Assembly (NCBI GenBank): GCA_013823325.1
Contig: PNLY01000024.1
Coordinates: 1 to 56,456, forward strand
DNA length: 56,456 bases
Direction: 5' to 3'
Origin: Methylobacterium sp.
GTDB taxonomy: Bacteria > Pseudomonadota > Alphaproteobacteria > Rhizobiales > Beijerinckiaceae
The position numbers and the translations under genes were made by a program. Of this stretch, positions 52,503 to 56,456 are shown piece by piece (within the stretch, counting starts at the first letter, position 1; every line of letters starts with the position of its first letter). The notes below the pieces were generated by a model. The model ran no database searches. It saw nothing but the letters and a program-made list of their open reading frames with translations, and was not told where the DNA came from.

Positions 52503-53800
52503 TCGGTGTGACCGGCGCCGCCATCGGCTTCGTGATGATGCTCGGCCTGATGATGATCGGGCTGCCCGTGGCGGTCGCGCTCTTCCTGACCGCCTTCATC
52601 GGGGCCTGGGGCTTCCTGGGCTGGCCGACCCTGATGGGCTTCGGCAACCAGATGTGGAGCGGTCAGAACGACTTCATCCTGACCGCCATCCCGCTCTTCG
52701 TCTTCCTCGGCGAGATCCTGGTCCGTTCCGGTGTCGCGGACGGGCTCTATCGCTGCCTCTCGGACTGGCTGCGGCGCCTGCCGGGCGGGCTGCTGCACAC
52801 CAATATCGGCGCCAGCGCGGTCTTCGCGGCGGTCTCAGGCTCCTCGGTCGCCACCGCGGCGACGATCGGCACGGTCGCGCTGCCGCTGCTGCGCGAGCGC
52901 CAGTACGACGACCGCATGACAACCGGCTCGATCGCCGCTGGCGCGACGCTCGGCATCCTGATCCCGCCCTCGATCAACATGATCATCTACGGGTCGATGA
53001 CGAACACCTCGATCGGCCAGCTCTTCGCGGCGGGCATCGTGCCGGGCCTGCTCCTGACGGCGCTGTTCATGGCGCTGATCGTGCTGATGGCGATCCTGAA
53101 GCCCAGCGTCGCCGGGCCGACCCTGCCGGCCAGGTCGACGGCGGAGAAGATCAGGAGCCTGATCGACATCTTCCCACCCTTCGTGATCTTCGTGATCGTG
53201 ATGGGCTCGATCTATCTGGGCTGGGCGACGCCGACGGAATCGGCTGCGGTCGGTGTCATCGGCGCCATCGGCGTGGCGATGGCGCGCAAGGGCTTCTCGC
53301 TCTCACTGCTGCACGAAAGCATGATCGCGACGGTTCGCATCTCGGCGATGATCCTGCTGATCATGGTCGGTGCGCATTTCCTCAACTTCGTGATCGGCGT
53401 GCTTGGCATCCCGCAGGCGCTGACCGGCTTCGTCTCCAAGTTCGGTGCGACGCAGCTCGAGATCATCCTGGTGCTGGTGATCTTCTACCTGATCCTCGGC
53501 TGCTTCATGGAGACCCTGTCCATGATGATCGCGACCCTGCCGGTCGTCTTCCCACTCGTCGTCCATCTCGGCATCGATCCTGTCTGGTTCGGCATCTTCC
53601 TGGTGCTGATGATGGAAATCGGGCTGATCACGCCGCCGATCGGCATGAACCTCTACGTCGTCCAGGGCGTGCGCAATCACGGCTCGATCATGGACGTGAT
53701 CTACGGGGCGCTGCCGTTCGTGCTGCTGATGCTGGCCTTCACCGGCCTGCTGGTGGCCTGGCCGCAAATGGCGCTGTGGTTGCCGCAGAAGCTGTTCTGA
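52499..53800 (+). CDS. TRAP transporter large membrane subunit (DctM type)
   Basis: A 433-residue membrane protein with about 12 helices. NIGASAVFAAVSGSSVATAATIGTVALP near 102-129 and GILIPPSINMIIYG near 153-166 are the DctM signatures, and LITPPIGMNLYVVQG near 377-391 is the second repeat. It drives sodium-coupled uptake with DctQ and the periplasmic protein. The ATG overlaps the DctQ stop (ATGA). Confidence 0.92.
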   Translation: MIGVTGAAIGFVMMLGLMMIGLPVAVALFLTAFIGAWGFLGWPTLMGFGNQMWSGQNDFILTAIPLFVFLGEILVRSGVADGLYRCLSDWLRRLPGGLLHTNIGASAVFAAVSGSSVATAATIGTVALPLLRERQYDDRMTTGSIAAGATLGILIPPSINMIIYGSMTNTSIGQLFAAGIVPGLLLTALFMALIVLMAILKPSVAGPTLPARSTAEKIRSLIDIFPPFVIFVIVMGSIYLGWATPTESAAVGVIGAIGVAMARKGFSLSLLHESMIATVRISAMILLIMVGAHFLNFVIGVLGIPQALTGFVSKFGATQLEIILVLVIFYLILGCFMETLSMMIATLPVVFPLVVHLGIDPVWFGIFLVLMMEIGLITPPIGMNLYVVQGVRNHGSIMDVIYGALPFVLLMLAFTGLLVAWPQMALWLPQKLF

Positions 53801-53802
53801 GC

Positions 53803-55335
53803 ATGCTCGTCCTCGAAGCGGACCATGTCCTGCGCGACGCCGCCTCGCCCGTGATCGCGGGCGGGGCGGTGGCGGTGCGAGACGGCCTGATCGCCGCCTG
53901 GGGGACGGCGGCCGAAATCCGCGCCGCTCATCCCGGCGCCGAGACGGTCTCGCTCGGCCATGCCTGCCTGATGCCCGGCCTCGTCAATGCGCATCAGCAC
54001 GGGCGGGGCCTCAGCCAGATCCAGCTCGGCTTCCCCGATGACAGCCTGGAGCCCTGGATTGCCCGCCGCCGAGGCCGCGGCGTGCCCGATGTCTATGCGC
54101 TGACCCGGCTCGCCGCGCAGCAGATGATCGAGAACGGCGTCACGGCGACACTGCACGCCAACTACTCCTATGGCTCCGGGGATTATGAGGCGGAGCTGCG
54201 GGCTTCGATCCGCGCCTATGACGATGCCGGCCTGCGCGCGACGATCTGCGTCGGCTATGCCGATCGCGGCGGCCTGATCTATCCGCCGGCGGAGGAGGCG
54301 GCGTTTCTCGCCTCTCTCCCGGCGGATGTGCGAGCGCTGATCGGCGCGGGCAAGCCCGGCTACCTGCCGCTGGCCGGGACGGTCGACCTGATGGCGCGGC
54401 TTCGTGCGGAGTATGCAGGGCATCCACGGCTCTCCTTCGCCTATGGCCCGGCCGGGCCGCAATGGGTCAGCGACGAGGCCTGGCGGGCGCTGGCGGCCGA
54501 TGCCCGGGAGCATGGCCTCGGTTTGCATTTCCATCTGCTGGAATCGCCGGCTCAGGCCACCTGCGCGCGCTCCCTCTATCCCGAAGGCACGCTTGCGCGG
54601 CTCGAACGCCTCGGCGTCTTCGAGGCCCGTGCAAGCGCCGCCCATTTCGTGCAGGCGACCGCGCGGGACATCGCCGATGCAGCGCGGCTGGGCCTAGGGA
54701 TCGTGATCAATCCCGGCTCCAATATGCGCCTCGGCAACGGCGCTCCGCCGGTTGCAGCACTGATGGAGGCCGGAATCCGCTTCGGGCTCGGCACCGACAA
54801 TTGTGCGCTCGACGACAACGAGGACTATCTGTCGGAACTCCGGCTCGGGCGCCTGCTCGGGCGCAACGCGATGGCTCCCGCCGACGATCAACTGCGTACC
54901 TCCATCGCCGTCGCGACGGAATGGGGCGCGGAGGCCGCCTTCCTCACGGAGACCGGTTGCATCCGCGGCGGCTTCAAGGCCGATCTGGTCGCGATCGATC
55001 TGACCGCCACGGAAGGCACCTATCTCGATCCGCAGATGCCGATGCTCGAAGCCATGTTGGCGCGGGCCACCGGCCGCGACGTCGTGATGACCATGGTCGG
55101 CGGGCGCATCCTGCATCGGCGCGGCGTATCGATCGCGGCGGCAGCCGAGAGTATCCGCGCCGCGGCGAGGCAGACCGCTGCCGAAACCCGGCTCGATGCC
55201 GGAACGCGGCAGCTGGCGGGCGAACTCGCCGAGGCCTTGCGCCGCCATTACGCCGCCATTACGCCGCCGTTGTCGCCGGCGGGAGATGAACGGCTGAAGG
55301 CGGCGGGGCGCGGCGGAGGTGCCGCCAGCGCGTGA
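53803..55335 (+). CDS. Amidohydrolase of the chlorohydrolase/deaminase group
   Basis: A 510-residue metal-dependent hydrolase from the ATG at 53803, 2 nt after the TRAP stop. Metal residues: HQH in LVNAHQHGRG near 65-67, His in LHFHLLESP near 242, His in AAHFVQ near 282 and Asp in LGTDNCALDDNED near 328. The C-terminal 40 residues are a low-complexity Ala/Gly/Arg tail containing an 11-bp DNA repeat. Together with the hydantoinase it points to uptake and breakdown of a nitrogen-containing ring or amide. Substrate unknown. Confidence 0.82.
   Translation: MLVLEADHVLRDAASPVIAGGAVAVRDGLIAAWGTAAEIRAAHPGAETVSLGHACLMPGLVNAHQHGRGLSQIQLGFPDDSLEPWIARRRGRGVPDVYALTRLAAQQMIENGVTATLHANYSYGSGDYEAELRASIRAYDDAGLRATICVGYADRGGLIYPPAEEAAFLASLPADVRALIGAGKPGYLPLAGTVDLMARLRAEYAGHPRLSFAYGPAGPQWVSDEAWRALAADAREHGLGLHFHLLESPAQATCARSLYPEGTLARLERLGVFEARASAAHFVQATARDIADAARLGLGIVINPGSNMRLGNGAPPVAALMEAGIRFGLGTDNCALDDNEDYLSELRLGRLLGRNAMAPADDQLRTSIAVATEWGAEAAFLTETGCIRGGFKADLVAIDLTATEGTYLDPQMPMLEAMLARATGRDVVMTMVGGRILHRRGVSIAAAAESIRAAARQTAAETRLDAGTRQLAGELAEALRRHYAAITPPLSPAGDERLKAAGRGGGAASA
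55241..55262 (+). repeat. Tandem 11-bp repeat near amidohydrolase C-terminus
   Basis: GCCGCCATTAC occurs twice directly in tandem at 55241-55251 and 55252-55262, with an imperfect third copy after it. As 11 is not a multiple of 3, slippage would change the frame of the last 25 or so codons only. Confidence 0.7.
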
Positions 55336-55339
55336 GGCA

Positions 55340-56152
55340 TCAGGCGGGCTCTGGATATCCGGCGGCGATCGCCTCCTCGTCCCATCGCTCGAGAATGTCG
55401 TAGCGTGCCGCATCGACGGGCGCGAAGCGCTCGAGCAGGAGCCGGTCGAGGATCGGGCGGGCCACTGGTTCGTCGGCGCTCGCGAGCAGGGCGGTCCGCA
55501 GACGCTCCGCCGTGCCCGGATCGAGCAGGGGCGATCCAACCAGGAGCGGAATCGGTGCAGGCTCGGTGCTGGCGACGGCGCGCAGGCCGTGCGCGGGATC
55601 GTCCGGGTCCTGCAGCATGAGGTCGAAAGCATAGGAATCGAGCGGGCCGATATCGATCTTTCCGCCGAGCAGCGCCTTGACCACGCCGCGCGGCGTGTGG
55701 AGCGGGCCGACGCTGTCGCGATAGAGCTGCGGTCTCGCGGGTGTGCGCCAATTCAGCAAATGGCGGCGCAGTGCGTTGAAGCCGGACTGGCTCTCCTCGA
55801 TGGTGTAGCCGAGCCGGCCGCCGAAACTGTCCTCCAGGCTGCCGATCGGACCGTCGGCACGGACGACGAGACTGCTCCAGTAGCGCGGCTGGCCGCCATA
55901 TCCAGCCGCTGCCGGCACCGGTGCGGCGAGCGGAACCGGCCTCGGATCGGCACGCCGCCAGGGCCTGCCGCACATGAAAACGCAGCCGAGGTCGCTTCGC
56001 TGCCAGAGCTCGGCCATCGGCTGGGGGAAGCCATGGTCGATGAGCTCCAGATCGACGCCGCTCGCCTGTGACAGCCACTCGAATAAGGCCTTCCAGGCTG
56101 CCGCCGCCTCGGCAGTGGCGGCATACATGCGGGCATTGGCGACGAGGCGCAT
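55340..56152 (-). CDS. PhnD-like substrate-binding protein without signal peptide
   Basis: A 270-residue protein of the PhnD/phosphonate-binding-protein-like group (PF12974 type). RLGYTIEESQSGFNALRRHLL near 113-133 and GKIDIGPLDSYAFDLM near 165-180 fit the periplasmic-binding fold. The N-terminus (MRLVANARMYAATAEAAAAW) has no signal peptide, and no permease or ATPase gene is adjacent, so it may act in the cytoplasm. It starts 14 nt after the ornithine cyclodeaminase-like gene. Role unknown. Confidence 0.7.
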   Translation of the reverse strand: MRLVANARMYAATAEAAAAWKALFEWLSQASGVDLELIDHGFPQPMAELWQRSDLGCVFMCGRPWRRADPRPVPLAAPVPAAAGYGGQPRYWSSLVVRADGPIGSLEDSFGGRLGYTIEESQSGFNALRRHLLNWRTPARPQLYRDSVGPLHTPRGVVKALLGGKIDIGPLDSYAFDLMLQDPDDPAHGLRAVASTEPAPIPLLVGSPLLDPGTAERLRTALLASADEPVARPILDRLLLERFAPVDAARYDILERWDEEAIAAGYPEPA

Positions 56153-56166
56153 CGGAGGCGTCTCTC

Positions 56167-56456
56167 TCAGGCGTAGCGCAGGCGCTGGCCGATGCCGAGC
56201 CGGCGCGCCTTGGTCAGCATCGCGTGGCCGAGGGCGATGTCGGAGAGCGAGAGGCCGCGATGCCAGAACAGGTTGGTCTCGTCGTCGCTCTGCCGGCCGG
56301 GCTTCAGACCGGCGACGATCTGGCCGAGCTCGGCATGCAGCGTCTCCGCCGAGAGCTTGCCGGCTTCGACATGGGCGCGCAGGCTGCCGAACTTGCCGCC
56401 CTTGCACTGGCCCCAGTCGTCGACGACGAGCTTGTCCATGATGTCGGTGAGCGACA
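56167..56456 (-). CDS. Ornithine cyclodeaminase/mu-crystallin-family protein, C-terminal part
   Basis: Only the last 96 or so codons are in the window; the gene continues past 56456. DKLVVDDWGQCKGG, ELGQIVAGLKPGR and the C-terminal FWHRGLSLSDIALGHAMLTKARRLGIGQRLRY match the ornithine cyclodeaminase/mu-crystallin family, NAD(P)-dependent enzymes acting on ornithine, lysine, imines or related compounds. It is co-transcribed with the PhnD-like gene. The substrate cannot be told from this end. Confidence 0.8.
   Translation of the reverse strand, partial: SLTDIMDKLVVDDWGQCKGGKFGSLRAHVEAGKLSAETLHAELGQIVAGLKPGRQSDDETNLFWHRGLSLSDIALGHAMLTKARRLGIGQRLRYA

Overview
The window is GC-rich DNA with dense, often 4-bp-overlapping operons. 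It carries many ABC/TRAP importers, CoA-linked catabolic enzymes, GntR/IclR/LysR regulators and two sites matching the alphaproteobacterial general-stress (sigma-EcfG) promoter. This points to a free-living alphaproteobacterium of the Hyphomicrobiales, most likely Bosea or a close relative. That assignment is from gene content and recall of sequences only; no database was searched.

Layout. (1) 1-340: a small stress-type gene behind an EcfG-like promoter. (2) About 340-7790: a less GC-rich island that looks like a decayed prophage or phage satellite. A leftward operon carries an HK97-type prohead protease, a cold-shock-like protein and several unknowns; a RepA-like ATPase operon is followed directly by a dense CGGAAC repeat/palindrome cluster; a DUF2806 gene has low GC. 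No integrase, terminase, portal or capsid gene is visible. Inside it lie two very small rightward ORFs, one behind a second EcfG-like promoter. (3) 8065-18117: a sugar-acid/lactone module made of an SMP-30 lactonase, an unusual IclR regulator fused to a degenerate SMP-30 domain, an enolase-superfamily dehydratase, an SDR dehydrogenase and a complete family-5 (Dpp/Opp) ABC importer. (4) 18179-27973: a COG0523 GTPase coupled to an N-acyl-D-amino-acid deacylase, then phosphonate monoester hydrolase (pehA-like) with a second complete family-5 ABC importer. (5) 28129-33302: a GntR regulator diverging from a NitT/TauT-type importer with two permeases and a fumarylpyruvate-hydrolase-like enzyme. (6) 33915-41127: a leftward operon with another NitT/TauT importer, FAD oxidoreductase, class III CoA-transferase, enoyl-CoA hydratase, ferredoxin and LysR regulator. 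(7) 41326-47427: an amidohydrolase, a secreted unknown, a DyP peroxidase/encapsulin nanocompartment with a clear targeting peptide, and a stress block (DUF2171, small protein, CbpM, CbpA). (8) 47610-56456: a dihydropyrimidinase/hydantoinase, GntR, an arylmalonate-decarboxylase-like enzyme, a TRAP importer, a second amidohydrolase, a PhnD-like protein without signal peptide and the end of an ornithine cyclodeaminase.

From region 3 on, the logic repeats: importer, a few enzymes, local regulator. Each block probably handles one small organic acid, amide or ester. The least ordinary items are the IclR/pseudo-lactonase fusion, the repeat cluster after the RepA-like ATPase, the encapsulin pair, the Gly/Cys active-site pattern of the AMDase-like protein, and the two EcfG-driven mini-genes.
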